Shown here: piece by piece, positions 1 through 8,041 of the stretch
Layout: every line of letters begins with the position of its first letter
Position numbering within the stretch: the stretch's first letter is position 1
Program-made: the position numbers and the translations under genes
The notes under the pieces: model-generated
The model's input: the letters and a program-made list of their open reading frames with translations, nothing else
Databases searched by the model: none
Told to the model about the DNA's origin: nothing
Assembly (NCBI GenBank): GCA_910587645.1
Contig: CAJUNA010000007.1
Span: 33,156 to 97,155, forward strand
Direction: 5' to 3'
Length of the DNA stretch: 64,000 nucleotides
DNA from: an uncultured Oscillospiraceae bacterium
GTDB taxonomy: Bacteria > Bacillota > Clostridia > Oscillospirales > Oscillospiraceae

Positions 1-1
1 C

Positions 2-73
2 CACGGGCGCAGCGCCACCAGCCTGCTGAATATGGAGCGGAAATTTGACCCGAGCCGTTACGATACACGGTAA
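2..73 (+). CDS. C-terminal end of an unidentified upstream gene (partial)
   Basis: A reading frame open from the window edge ends at a TAA 33 bases before ruvA. Only 23 codons are visible, ending in SRYDTR, which is too little to name the protein. In many Firmicutes ruvC or yebC lies here, but I cannot match this tail to either. The spacing suggests co-transcription with ruvAB. Confidence 0.45.
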   Translation, partial: HGRSATSLLNMERKFDPSRYDTR

Positions 74-106
74 TTGACCGAAAAACCGCCGCTTTAGGAG
101 TGAACT

Positions 107-715
107 ATGTACTACTATCTTTCCGGTACCGTGGCCCATATGGAGCCGTATCTGGCGGTCATCGACTGCGGCGGAGTTGGCTACGCCTGCCGTACCACGT
201 CCTATACCCTGTCCCAAATCAAAAAGGGGGACAAGGCAACGCTGTATACATACCTCAGCGTCCGGGAGGACGCCATGGATCTATATGGATTTTTCAGCCA
301 GGAGGAACGGAAGCTGTTCCAGCAGCTTATCGCCGTCTCCGGCGTAGGGCCGAAAGCGGCGCTGGCGATTTTGTCCAGCACCACCCCTGCCAATCTTGCC
401 ATGAGCATCATCACCGGGGACGAAAAAGCCCTCACCGCCGCCCAGGGGGTGGGCAAGAAAATCGCCCAGCGGGTGATTCTGGAATTGAAGGATAAGCTGG
501 CGAAGGGCCAGACAGTCTCCCTCTCCGGCGAGAGCGTTGCCGGCCCCGCCGTCACCATCATTCCGCAGAACAAATTGAGCGAAGCCGCCGCCGCCCTGGC
601 GGTGCTGGGGTACTCCCAAGCAGAGATCAACGTGGCCCTCAAGGGTGTTGACATTGAGGGCCTGCCATTGGAGCAAATCATCCGTTTGGCGCTGAAAAAC
701 ATGGTGAAGGGGTAA
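107..715 (+). CDS. ruvA: Holliday junction branch migration protein RuvA
   Basis: RuvA binds four-way Holliday junctions as a tetramer and loads the RuvB motor for branch migration. At 202 residues it has the usual family length. The N-terminal OB-fold begins MYYYLSGTV; the central helix-hairpin-helix region holds GVGPKAALAIL (about residues 75-85) and GVGKKIAQRV (about 110-119); the C-terminal three-helix domain that contacts RuvB ends in IIRLALKNM. An AGGAG site stands just before the ATG. The stop is 3 bases before ruvB, so the two are translationally linked. Identity is certain from sequence and pairing; dependence on RuvC, not seen here, is family knowledge. Confidence 0.97.
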   Translation: MYYYLSGTVAHMEPYLAVIDCGGVGYACRTTSYTLSQIKKGDKATLYTYLSVREDAMDLYGFFSQEERKLFQQLIAVSGVGPKAALAILSSTTPANLAMSIITGDEKALTAAQGVGKKIAQRVILELKDKLAKGQTVSLSGESVAGPAVTIIPQNKLSEAAAALAVLGYSQAEINVALKGVDIEGLPLEQIIRLALKNMVKG

Positions 716-718
716 GTT

Positions 719-1780
719 ATGAGCATAGATTTTTCCAATAACGCCCCCTTTGTCGAAGAGGAACCCTTGGTCGCTACAACGCTGACCCGGGAGGATGAGA
801 ACGAATATTCCCTCCGGCCCCAGCGGCTGCGGGAGTATATCGGCCAGGAAAAAGCCAAGGGAAACCTGGAAATTTTCATCCAAGCCGCGAAAATGCGGTC
901 GGAACCTCTTGACCATGTCCTGCTCCACGGCCCCCCGGGCCTAGGGAAAACCACCCTCTCCTGCATCATTGCCAACGAGATGGGCGTCAACGTCCGCGTC
1001 ACCTCCGGCCCCGCTATTGAGAAAGCGGGAGATTTGGCGGCGCTGCTGACCAATCTGAACGAAAATGACATTCTATTTGTAGACGAAATCCACCGCCTTA
1101 ACCGTTCCGTGGAGGAGGTTCTTTACCCTGCCATGGAGGATTTCGCCATCGACATCATCATTGGCAAGGGGCCGTCTGCCAACTCCATCCGCCTGGACCT
1201 GCCGAAATTTACCCTTATTGGCGCCACCACCCGGGCGGGGCAGCTCTCCGCGCCGCTGCGGGACCGCTTTGGCGTAACCCTCCGGCTGGAGCTTTACACA
1301 CCGGAGGAGCTGGCCTTGATTGTCACCCGCTCCGCGGGGATCCTGGACGCGCCCATCGAGCCGGACGGCGCCATGGAGATCGCCCGCCGCAGCCGGGGGA
1401 CGCCCCGCATCGCCAACCGGATGCTCCGGCGGGTGCGGGATTTTGCCCAGGTGGTGGGCGATGGCGTCATTACAAAAGCCCTGTCCGACAAGGCCTTGAC
1501 GGCCCTGGAGGTGGACTATCTGGGGCTGGACAACATCGACCGCAGGATGCTGCGGGCCATTATCGAATATTATGGCGGCGGCCCGGTAGGGCTGGAAACC
1601 CTGGCGGCAACCATCAACGAGGAATCCGTCACCCTGGAAGACGTATATGAGCCGTACCTGCTTCAGATTGGCTTTTTGACCCGCACACCCCGGGGCAGGT
1701 GTGTCACGCCGAAAGCGTACCAGCACCTCGGCATCGCCCTTGCCAGCGGCACGGCAGGCATGGAGCAGCTTACATTTTAG
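719..1780 (+). CDS. ruvB: Holliday junction branch migration ATPase RuvB
   Basis: Hexameric AAA+ motor that pulls DNA through the RuvA-bound junction. Of 353 residues, Walker A is GPPGLGKTT (about 70-78), Walker B is FVDEIHR (about 119-125), sensor 1 lies in IGATTRAG, and the arginine-finger region is LRDRFG. The C-terminal winged helix carries the family motif GFLTRTPRGR. It follows ruvA by 3 bases. No truncation or missing motif is seen. Confidence 0.98.
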   Translation: MSIDFSNNAPFVEEEPLVATTLTREDENEYSLRPQRLREYIGQEKAKGNLEIFIQAAKMRSEPLDHVLLHGPPGLGKTTLSCIIANEMGVNVRVTSGPAIEKAGDLAALLTNLNENDILFVDEIHRLNRSVEEVLYPAMEDFAIDIIIGKGPSANSIRLDLPKFTLIGATTRAGQLSAPLRDRFGVTLRLELYTPEELALIVTRSAGILDAPIEPDGAMEIARRSRGTPRIANRMLRRVRDFAQVVGDGVITKALSDKALTALEVDYLGLDNIDRRMLRAIIEYYGGGPVGLETLAATINEESVTLEDVYEPYLLQIGFLTRTPRGRCVTPKAYQHLGIALASGTAGMEQLTF

Positions 1781-1889
1781 CGGGCCAGCCAGCATCGCAT
1801 GTTTTTCAGCCGGCGCCGGGCCGGCACAATATATATAATGTGGGTCTTGAGAAGGCTCAAAAATTCTGCTCGAAGAAGGGATGTTATCA

Positions 1890-3245
1890 ATGGGCAAGCT
1901 TTTTGGAACCGACGGTATTCGCGGCGTTGTGGGAGAGAACCTGACGGCGGAGATGGCCTACCATATAGGCCAGGCCATCGCGCTGACCCTGGAGGAGGAA
2001 GTGGGGAGGCCCCCGCTTATCACCATCGGCAAGGATACGCGGATATCCTCTGACATGTTGGAGGGCGCAATCATGGCGGGCATCACCTCCGTAGGGGGTG
2101 ACGTTATGCCCCTGAGCACGATCCCCACCCCTGCCGTGGCATACTTGACTGTTACAGTAGCCGCCGATGCGGGCGTGGTCATCTCCGCCAGCCACAACCC
2201 CTTCCAGCACAACGGCATCAAGGTGTTCAACGGCGAGGGCTATAAGCTTTCCGATGTGCTGGAGGAGCGGATCGAGCAAAAGCTTCTTGCTGCTGCCCCC
2301 ATGCCCATCAAAACAGGGGCGGAAATCGGCAAGCGCATCCACGGCATGAAGAAGCTGAAATACGAATACATTAAGCATTTGGCCGCCACGGTTCAGGACG
2401 ATTTAGGCGGCCTGCGGGTGCTTATTGACTGCGCCAACGGCGCGGCGGCAGCCACTGCGCCGGATCTGTTCACCAATTTCGCCATCGAGGCCGACTTTAT
2501 CCACCGCAAGCCCAACGGCACCAACATCAATCTGAAATGCGGTTCTACCCATTTAAATAGCCTTGCCGCTATGGTGACGGCCGGCGAATACGATCTGGGC
2601 ATCGCCTTTGACGGCGATGCGGACCGCTGCCTGATGATCGATGAAAAGGGCGGCGTCATCGATGGCGACAAGACCCTGGCAGTCTGCGGCCGGTACATGC
2701 GGGACCAGGGCTATCTGACAGGCCGCACCATCGTAGGCACAGTCATGAGCAACATGGGCCTCCACGAGTTCTGCAACAAGAACAACATCCGCCTGATCTG
2801 CACCCCGGTAGGCGACCGGAACGTCCTGGAAAAAATGCTGAAATCCGGCTACCGCATCGGCGGCGAGCAGTCCGGCCACACCATTTTCACTGATTTCGCC
2901 ACCACCGGCGATGGGCAGCTTACCGCCCTGCAATTTCTGCAAATCCTGAAGCTCAGCGGCCAAACTGCTTCCGAGCTGGCCGCTATCTGCCCCAGCTATC
3001 CCCAGACCCTCATCAATGTGGAACTGCCCAACCAGCCGGGGCATAAGGAGAAGGTCATGGCTTCCCAGGCTTTGGCGGACGCCATTGCCCGGGAGGAGGG
3101 GATTCTTGGCGGCGATGGGCGGGTACTGGTCCGTCCATCCGGCACGGAACCGCTGATCCGGGTGATGGTGGAAGCAAAAACCGTCCAGCAGGCCGAAGAA
3201 TGCGCCGGACATTTGGCGGATTTGGTGAAAACGCTAAAAATTTGA
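1890..3245 (+). CDS. glmM: Phosphoglucosamine mutase GlmM
   Basis: Converts glucosamine-6-phosphate to glucosamine-1-phosphate on the way to UDP-GlcNAc for peptidoglycan. The N-terminus GKLFGTDGIRG is diagnostic, the phosphoserine loop is SASHNP (about residues 98-103), the Mg-binding loop is DGDADR, and the C-terminal phosphate-binding loop is RPSGTEP. An in-frame ATG 9 bases upstream (1881) lies too close to the ribosome site GAAGAAGGG (1871-1879), so I use 1890, giving 451 residues. It stands alone between ruvB and the sigma factor; a TATAAT at 1834-1839 could serve it but no good -35 is visible. Confidence 0.96.
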   Translation: MGKLFGTDGIRGVVGENLTAEMAYHIGQAIALTLEEEVGRPPLITIGKDTRISSDMLEGAIMAGITSVGGDVMPLSTIPTPAVAYLTVTVAADAGVVISASHNPFQHNGIKVFNGEGYKLSDVLEERIEQKLLAAAPMPIKTGAEIGKRIHGMKKLKYEYIKHLAATVQDDLGGLRVLIDCANGAAAATAPDLFTNFAIEADFIHRKPNGTNINLKCGSTHLNSLAAMVTAGEYDLGIAFDGDADRCLMIDEKGGVIDGDKTLAVCGRYMRDQGYLTGRTIVGTVMSNMGLHEFCNKNNIRLICTPVGDRNVLEKMLKSGYRIGGEQSGHTIFTDFATTGDGQLTALQFLQILKLSGQTASELAAICPSYPQTLINVELPNQPGHKEKVMASQALADAIAREEGILGGDGRVLVRPSGTEPLIRVMVEAKTVQQAEECAGHLADLVKTLKI

Positions 3246-3275
3246 AGAAAGCGTTTACAAATTTTTAATATTTAC

Positions 3276-3305
3276 TTGACAAACCCAGGGGGAAATAGGT
3301 ATAAT
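3276..3305 (+). promoter_or_regulatory. Sigma-A promoter overlapping the start of the SigH-like gene
   Basis: TTGACA (3276-3281) and TATAAT (3300-3305) are both perfect consensus with an 18-base spacer. Transcription should begin about 3311-3313, at or just after the ATG at 3310, so the mRNA would be leaderless or the true start lies further in. Confidence 0.75.
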
Positions 3306-3309
3306 AATC

Positions 3310-3942
3310 ATGTCGATCAACGAAGCCCAATTTACTGGCTACGCGTCCCTGCCGGACGAAGATTTGTCCGCCCTTGCGAAACAGGGGGATCAGGACGCGG
3401 AGGAAACGCTGGTCAAGCGGTACACCCGCTTGGTGCGGCAGCTTGCCCGCCCTTATTATTTGGCGGGGGGAGACAGCGATGATTTGATTCAGGAGGGCAT
3501 GATCGGTTTGATGTGCGGTGTCCGGGAGTACCAGGGAACGCGCCCGGCCAGCTTCCGCACTTTTGCAGAAATATGTATCCGCAACCGGCTGTATTCCGCC
3601 GTCCGGGCTGCCGCCCGTGATAAACATACGCCGCTGAATCAGTCGGTTCCTCTTGAGATACCCTTCTTTGACGGTCAAGGCGCCGTTTTCGGCACGATGG
3701 CAGGGGAAAACCCCGAAGATCTGATCATTGGCCGGGAGTGGTTTCAGGACGCCCTGAGCGATGTGCGCAGGCATCTGTCCGATTTCGAGGCGAAGATTTT
3801 GGGGTACTATTTAGACGGCCTGACCATCCGGGAAATGGCCAAAGCGGTTTCACGGTCCCCCAAGTCGGTGGACAACGCCGTGCAGCGCATCCGGCGCAAG
3901 GCAGCGCGGCAGCTTGAATCTGGCGATCTCAGCAAAGGCTGA
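3310..3942 (+). CDS. sigH: SigH-like RNA polymerase sigma factor
   Basis: A 210-residue sigma-70 family protein closest by eye to Spo0H/SigH, the post-exponential sigma factor that opens sporulation and competence in Bacillus. Region 2 shows DDLIQEGMIGL and the -10-recognition stretch FRTFAEICIRNRL; the linker RDKHTPLNQS matches SigH proteins; region 4 ends with a helix-turn-helix around GLTIREMAKAVSRSPKSVDNAVQR. No anti-sigma gene adjoins. The start is uncertain: ATG 3310 lies only 4 bases after a perfect -10 box and has no ribosome site. A TTG at 3364 would still leave region 2 intact, but the upstream residues also resemble SigH N-termini. Confidence 0.85.
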   Translation: MSINEAQFTGYASLPDEDLSALAKQGDQDAEETLVKRYTRLVRQLARPYYLAGGDSDDLIQEGMIGLMCGVREYQGTRPASFRTFAEICIRNRLYSAVRAAARDKHTPLNQSVPLEIPFFDGQGAVFGTMAGENPEDLIIGREWFQDALSDVRRHLSDFEAKILGYYLDGLTIREMAKAVSRSPKSVDNAVQRIRRKAARQLESGDLSKG

Positions 3943-3982
3943 ACGCAATATATTTTTTTCTATTCAAAGAGAGGGTAAAATC

Positions 3983-4261
3983 ATGTACGAAGACAAGACC
4001 TTAGTTTGCAAGGAGTGCGGCCAGGAGTTCGTGTTTACCGCTGGTGAGCAGGAGTTCTACGCAGAGCGCGGTTTCCAGAACGAGCCCCAGCGTTGCAAGA
4101 CCTGCCGTGACGCCCGCAAGAACGCTGCCCGCGGCCCCCGCGAGTATTTCACCGCGGTGTGCGCCAATTGCGGCGGCGAGGCCAGAGTGCCCTTCGAGCC
4201 GAAGAGCGACCGTCCTGTGTATTGCAGCGATTGCTTTGCCAAAATGCGTGAGCAGGGCTGA
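3983..4261 (+). CDS. Small zinc-ribbon protein
   Basis: A 92-residue protein with three CxxC pairs: CKEC near residue 10, CKTC near 38 and CANC near 60, followed by CSDC near 80, so two four-cysteine zinc ribbons are likely. It resembles the short CxxC-type zinc-ribbon proteins common in Clostridia, whose role is unknown. The ATG at 3983 follows GAGAGGG. It lies 40 bases after the sigma gene and ends just before a strong terminator, so it may be the last gene of that unit. Confidence 0.8.
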   Translation: MYEDKTLVCKECGQEFVFTAGEQEFYAERGFQNEPQRCKTCRDARKNAARGPREYFTAVCANCGGEARVPFEPKSDRPVYCSDCFAKMREQG

Positions 4262-4280
4262 TAGATAGCATTCTGTATGA

Positions 4281-4312
4281 GCGTCCCCGGTTCTTGCCGG
4301 GGACGCCTTTTT
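4281..4312 (+). terminator. Rho-independent terminator after the zinc-ribbon gene
   Basis: A perfect 10-bp stem GCGTCCCCGG / CCGGGGACGC with a 6-base loop is followed by C and five T. Confidence 0.9.
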
Positions 4313-4437
4313 ATGTGACCAATTTCTCCAGAAAATGGGAAAATCCTCTATTCCCATTTCCCCTGGCAGGTGGTATACTAGCACCATGAACCAAAAGGCG
4401 GGAGCCAAAATTCAACGAATTGAAGGAGAAGAAGGAA

Positions 4438-5457
4438 ATGTCTATTTTAGTCAGCGGCGGTGCAGGGTATATCGGCAGCCACACCTGTGTGGAACTCATG
4501 GAAGCGGGATACGACATCGTCGTAGCGGACAACCTGTGCAACGCCAGCGAGGAATCCCTCCGCCGGGTGGAAAAAATCACCGGCAAACCGGTTCCCTTCA
4601 TCAAAACAGAGCTGTGCAATGAAGACGAGGTGGAAGCCCTGTTCACCAAGTATCCGGACATCGACGCGGTGATCCACTTCGCTGGGCTGAAAGCGGTGGG
4701 TGAGAGCGTAGCCAAGCCCCTGGAGTATTATACCAACAACCTGGTAAACTCCCTGGTGCTGCTCAACGCCATGCGCCGCCACGGGGTCAAGAACTTTGTG
4801 TTCTCCTCCTCTGCCACCGTGTACGGCGACCCGGCCACCGTCCCCATCCGGGAGGACTTCCCCACCGGCGGCACCACCAACCCCTATGGCACCACCAAGC
4901 TGTTTCTGGAGCGCATCCTGACCGATTATTGCAAAGCAGATCCCACCATGAACGTGGCTCTCCTGCGGTATTTCAATCCCATCGGCGCCCATGAAAGCGG
5001 CCTGATTGGTGAAGACCCCAACGGCATCCCCAACAACCTGGTGCCTTATATCGCCAAGGTAGCGGTGGGCCAATTGGAGAAGCTCCACGTCTACGGCAAT
5101 GATTACAATACCCCTGACGGCACCGGTGTGCGGGATTATATCCATGTGGTGGACTTGGCCAAGGGCCATGTCGCGGCCTTGAAGAAGCTGGCGGCCAACT
5201 GCGGCCTGTTCGTCTGCAACCTGGGTACTGGCAAGGGCTACAGCGTGCTGGACGTCCTCCACGCTTACGAGAAGGCCTGCGGCAAGGAGCTGCCCTATGT
5301 GATTGACCCCCGCCGTCCCGGCGACATCGCTTCCTGCTATGCGGACCCTGCCAAGGCGCGGGAGGAGCTGGGCTGGGAAGCCAAATTCGGCATTGAGGAC
5401 ATGTGTGCTTCCTCCTGGAAGTGGCAATCTACGAACCCTAATGGATATAAGGGATAA
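4438..5457 (+). CDS. galE: UDP-glucose 4-epimerase GalE
   Basis: Interconverts UDP-glucose and UDP-galactose (Leloir pathway, exopolysaccharide precursors). The protein starts with the NAD-binding GGAGYIGSH, has the catalytic YxxxK as YGTTK, the serine region SSSATVYG, and the GalE sequence RYFNPIGAH. At 339 residues it is full length. The ATG at 4438 is preceded by AAGGAGAAGAAGG; the in-frame TTG at 4420 overlaps that site and is rejected. It is flanked by terminators and is probably monocistronic. Confidence 0.96.
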   Translation: MSILVSGGAGYIGSHTCVELMEAGYDIVVADNLCNASEESLRRVEKITGKPVPFIKTELCNEDEVEALFTKYPDIDAVIHFAGLKAVGESVAKPLEYYTNNLVNSLVLLNAMRRHGVKNFVFSSSATVYGDPATVPIREDFPTGGTTNPYGTTKLFLERILTDYCKADPTMNVALLRYFNPIGAHESGLIGEDPNGIPNNLVPYIAKVAVGQLEKLHVYGNDYNTPDGTGVRDYIHVVDLAKGHVAALKKLAANCGLFVCNLGTGKGYSVLDVLHAYEKACGKELPYVIDPRRPGDIASCYADPAKAREELGWEAKFGIEDMCASSWKWQSTNPNGYKG

Positions 5458-5483
5458 GGAACCCAGCCCAACCGGGGGCAGCA

Positions 5484-5515
5484 AAGGGGGAACCGCTACG
5501 CGGTTCCCCCTTTTT
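5484..5515 (+). terminator. Terminator between convergent galE and dinB
   Basis: The 10-bp stem GGGGGAACCG / CGGTTCCCCC, flanked by AAA and five T, can stop galE and, in reverse, may act on dinB. Confidence 0.85.
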
Positions 5516-5527
5516 ACACAGTATTCC

Positions 5528-6745
5528 CTATTCCCCCCCTTCCCTGTGAACCACATGGCCCACAGTTTCGCCATAGGAAATCGCGTCTCCACCGTATTTT
5601 TTGCGGATGATGTCCACCGCCTGTTCCAGCCTCTCCCTTTTTAAGTCCTCCGCAGGCTGCTGAGGGGCAAACAAATCTGTCTGCTCGTAGGTTTCCAGGC
5701 TATCTGTCAGCGCCAGGGCGGTGATGGACAGCAGCCGTACCGGTGAATTGGGCTTCCAGGCCTTGTCGATCAGCTCCATCGCCGCTTCCAGCAGCTCCCC
5801 TCTCAGGTGGGTGCTGTGGTGCAGATGCTTCTGCCGGGAAATGCTCCGGAAGGACGGATCCTTCAGCCCCACGGCCACCGCGCCACAGTACAGGCCTTGG
5901 GCCCGCAGACGCCCCGCCACGCTGTCGCACAGCATGGACGCCCCCTGGCGGAGCTGGCGCCGGGTGGTCAAATCCTCCCGGAAGGTGTAACTGTTGCCCA
6001 CGCTCTTGACCGGCTCCTTTTCATGCTGGGGCCGGACAGGAGAACGGTCCATACCATTGGCGTATTCCCACAACTGCCGCCCCAGCTTTCCCAGCAGTTG
6101 CTCCGGCAAGCCGGGCTCCAGCACCGCCAGGTTCCCAATGGTGCGTACGCCATACTGCCCCAAGGCCCGCCGGGCAGCCGGGCCGGCGAATAGCATGTCC
6201 CCCAGCGGCAGAGGCCAGACTATCTCCCGCCAGTTCTCCGGAGATATTACCGTAGTGGCGTCAGGCTTTTTGTAGTCACTGCCCAGTTTGGCGAATACCT
6301 TGTTAAAGCTGACCCCCACCGACAAGGTCAGACCCAGCTCCTTTTTGATCTGGGCACGGATGGCATCAGCGACCGCCTCGCCGCTCCCGCCAAACAGGTG
6401 CATGCTGCCAGTAATATCCAACCAGCTCTCGTCAATGCCGAATGGCTCCACCAAGTCGGTATACCTCCCATAAAGCTCATTGACCACCCGCGAAAAGGCC
6501 TGATACTGCTTGTGATGGGGCGGTAAAAGGATCAGATCCGGGCATTTCCGCCGCGCCTGCCAGATGGTCTCCGCCGTCTTGACGCCGAAAGCCTTTGCCG
6601 GCTCATTTTTTGCCAGGATGATACCCTTCCGGCTTTCCGGATCGCCGCAGACCGCCACGGGCAGCGTCCGCAGCTCCGGGCGGGACAGCAGTTCTACCGA
6701 TGCGTAAAAGCTATTCAGATCACAGTGCAGGATCACCCGTTCCAC
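5528..6745 (-). CDS. dinB: DNA polymerase IV (Y-family, DinB)
   Basis: Error-prone translesion polymerase. The 405-residue protein opens with CDLNSFYASVE, whose aspartate is the first metal ligand; the second acidic pair is in FGIDESWLD. Finger residues follow in GIILAKN, the helix-hairpin-helix region is near residues 190-215, and the little-finger domain lies C-terminal. The start codon is GTG at 6745, with AGGAGG 8 bases upstream. SOS control is usual for such genes, but I see no LexA box in the short gap. The upstream ribU terminator ends right at the ribosome site. Confidence 0.93.
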   Translation of the reverse strand: MERVILHCDLNSFYASVELLSRPELRTLPVAVCGDPESRKGIILAKNEPAKAFGVKTAETIWQARRKCPDLILLPPHHKQYQAFSRVVNELYGRYTDLVEPFGIDESWLDITGSMHLFGGSGEAVADAIRAQIKKELGLTLSVGVSFNKVFAKLGSDYKKPDATTVISPENWREIVWPLPLGDMLFAGPAARRALGQYGVRTIGNLAVLEPGLPEQLLGKLGRQLWEYANGMDRSPVRPQHEKEPVKSVGNSYTFREDLTTRRQLRQGASMLCDSVAGRLRAQGLYCGAVAVGLKDPSFRSISRQKHLHHSTHLRGELLEAAMELIDKAWKPNSPVRLLSITALALTDSLETYEQTDLFAPQQPAEDLKRERLEQAVDIIRKKYGGDAISYGETVGHVVHREGGE

Positions 6746-6760
6746 CGCTTACGCCTCCTA

Positions 6761-6801
6761 AAAAATGTGGTATGCCATCATAAACAGCATACCACATTTT
6801 T
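6761..6801 (-). terminator. Terminator after ribU, just before the dinB ribosome site
   Basis: A perfect 15-bp inverted repeat (6761-6775 and 6787-6801) with an 11-base loop reads AAAAATGTGGTATGC on one arm and gives a T5 tail on either strand. On the minus strand it ends directly before AGGAGG of dinB, so dinB needs its own promoter or read-through. Confidence 0.8.
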
Positions 6802-6838
6802 CCCCGTTTGAAAAGAAGGAATCCGAACAAACATTTTG

Positions 6839-7453
6839 TTATTTGTGAAGCAACGGGGACAACGGCTTGTAGACCAGGAAGCACAACGCCGTATCCAGCA
6901 GCCCCTTGAGCAAGGTAAAGGGGGCATTGAAAATAATCAGACAGGCCAGCAGGCCATCCACACCGGGATAGATCTCCTGATACATGCTGATGATGGTATC
7001 CAAGGGCATGAACACTGTGTAGAAGGGGTAAGAAATGAAGTAATTCACCGGGATGCTGCCAACCGCCATCGCCGCGGCCCCCACCAATGCGCCAACCAGC
7101 GCGCCGGAACGGGTCTTTTTATATTTGTAGACCAATCCAGCGGGGATGACGAAGCAGACTCCCAGCAGGAAGTTGCACAGTTCACCCACGCCTTGGGTAG
7201 AGCTCATCGTCAGGTTGACCAGGTTTTTTACCAGGCACACAACCACGCCGCTGGCCGGCCCCAGGCTAAACGTGGCCAGCAGTGCGGGCAGCTCGGAAAA
7301 ATCCATCTTCACGAAGGGCGGAATGAGAAACGGGATCGGGAAATCCAAAAACATCAGCACCGCAGCCGCAGCCGAGAGCATAGCGGTAACGGCAATCTTG
7401 TGGGTCCTGGACTTCCGTGCGGACGGGGAAAACGCGGCGGACAAATGGGACAT
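6839..7453 (-). CDS. ribU: Riboflavin ECF transporter substrate-binding component (RibU type)
   Basis: An integral membrane S component of energy-coupling-factor transporters, predicted to bring in riboflavin. The 204-residue protein has about six hydrophobic segments; after a basic N-terminus comes AMLSAAAAVLMFLDFPIP and the motif KMDFSELPALLA, typical of RibU-like proteins. The start at 7453 follows AAAGGAG. The FMN riboswitch in its leader supports riboflavin as substrate better than sequence alone. The shared EcfA/EcfT module is not in this window. Confidence 0.9.
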   Translation of the reverse strand: MSHLSAAFSPSARKSRTHKIAVTAMLSAAAAVLMFLDFPIPFLIPPFVKMDFSELPALLATFSLGPASGVVVCLVKNLVNLTMSSTQGVGELCNFLLGVCFVIPAGLVYKYKKTRSGALVGALVGAAAMAVGSIPVNYFISYPFYTVFMPLDTIISMYQEIYPGVDGLLACLIIFNAPFTLLKGLLDTALCFLVYKPLSPLLHK

Positions 7454-7519
7454 AATAAAACACTCCTTTACAGATATACCCGAAGACGCAGCATCTCCTG
7501 AGTATAGCCGTAAACGAGC

Positions 7520-7542
7520 GCAAAAAAGCGTGTTCACGCCAT
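7520..7542 (-). terminator. Possible attenuator terminator of the FMN riboswitch
   Basis: On the minus strand GGCGTGAACACGC is followed by six T. The stem is short (4-5 bp) but it sits directly after the aptamer, where a transcription-terminating expression platform is expected. Confidence 0.5.
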
Positions 7543-7665
7543 CTTCTTCCATCCAGACTGTCACTGTCGGTACCGGGATCACACCGGTTCAACGCTTTCG
7601 CGGTCGCGGACTAGGCTGACGCCATCACCGCCGGTGGGGACTTGCACCCCGCCCTGAAGATGAGG
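7541..7665 (-). ncRNA. FMN riboswitch (RFN element) upstream of ribU
   Basis: Read on the minus strand, the conserved RFN blocks appear in order: ATCTTCAGGGCGGGGTG, then CCCCACCGGCGGTGATGG, the CCGCGA joint region, GTGATCCCGGTACCGACAGT, and the closing GGATGGAAGAAGAT that pairs with the start. Such aptamers bind FMN and shut off riboflavin synthesis or uptake genes when FMN is plentiful. The next gene is the RibU-type transporter, as expected. Confidence 0.95.
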
Positions 7666-7684
7666 TATCCGGTTGTCAGGATTT

Positions 7685-7713
7685 ATTATACACGGGGACG
7701 GAGGAAAATGCAA
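7685..7713 (-). promoter_or_regulatory. Sigma-A promoter for the FMN riboswitch and ribU
   Basis: On the minus strand TTGCAT (7713-7708) and TATAAT (7690-7685) are 17 bases apart and point into the riboswitch. Confidence 0.75.
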
Positions 7714-7723
7714 GCGTTTTTTC

Positions 7724-7758
7724 AGAGGGGCAGGGGTGGTAAACCACCCCTCCCCTCT
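7724..7758. repeat. Strong hairpin between divergent ribU and hydratase genes
   Basis: AGAGGGG-c-AGGGGTGGT pairs with ACCACCCCT-CCCCTCT: 16 bp with one bulged C and a 2-base nominal loop. It lies upstream of both divergent promoters and has no T-run directly after it, though a T6 stands 16 bases further on the plus strand. The rest of 7759-7949 shows nothing recognisable. Confidence 0.6.
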
Positions 7759-7949
7759 TTGTGCAATTTTTTGCCGGGGACTGGAAATCAATTTTTCATT
7801 CTGCCTGTCCAAAACCGCACCAAATCCTTCATCTGCCAGGAAATTCTGCAAGAAGAAAATCATTGGATTGCAAAATCCCGCGCCTGCGGGGGGAAAGACC
7901 GTCAATCATACGAAAATAGGTTGGAAACCAGTTTTTTGCTTATTCACTA

Positions 7950-7978
7950 TTCACAAAAAAAATAAACTGTGCTACACT
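7950..7978 (+). promoter_or_regulatory. Probable promoter of the hydratase gene
   Basis: TTCACA (7950-7955) and TACACT (7973-7978) are spaced by 17 bases; both are imperfect. The predicted leader to the ATG at 8042 is about 55 bases. Confidence 0.45.
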
Positions 7979-8041
7979 CATGCTGTCAACTCAAAGCGGG
8001 CGGGCTGGAACCCCGCCGCAGACGTATGGAGGAAAAACTTT

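Noticed and set aside
1809..1840. GCCGGC palindromes and a TATAAT before glmM
   Set aside because: The hairpin lacks a T-run and the TATAAT lacks a -35 box at a usable distance, so I did not list either as a terminator or promoter.
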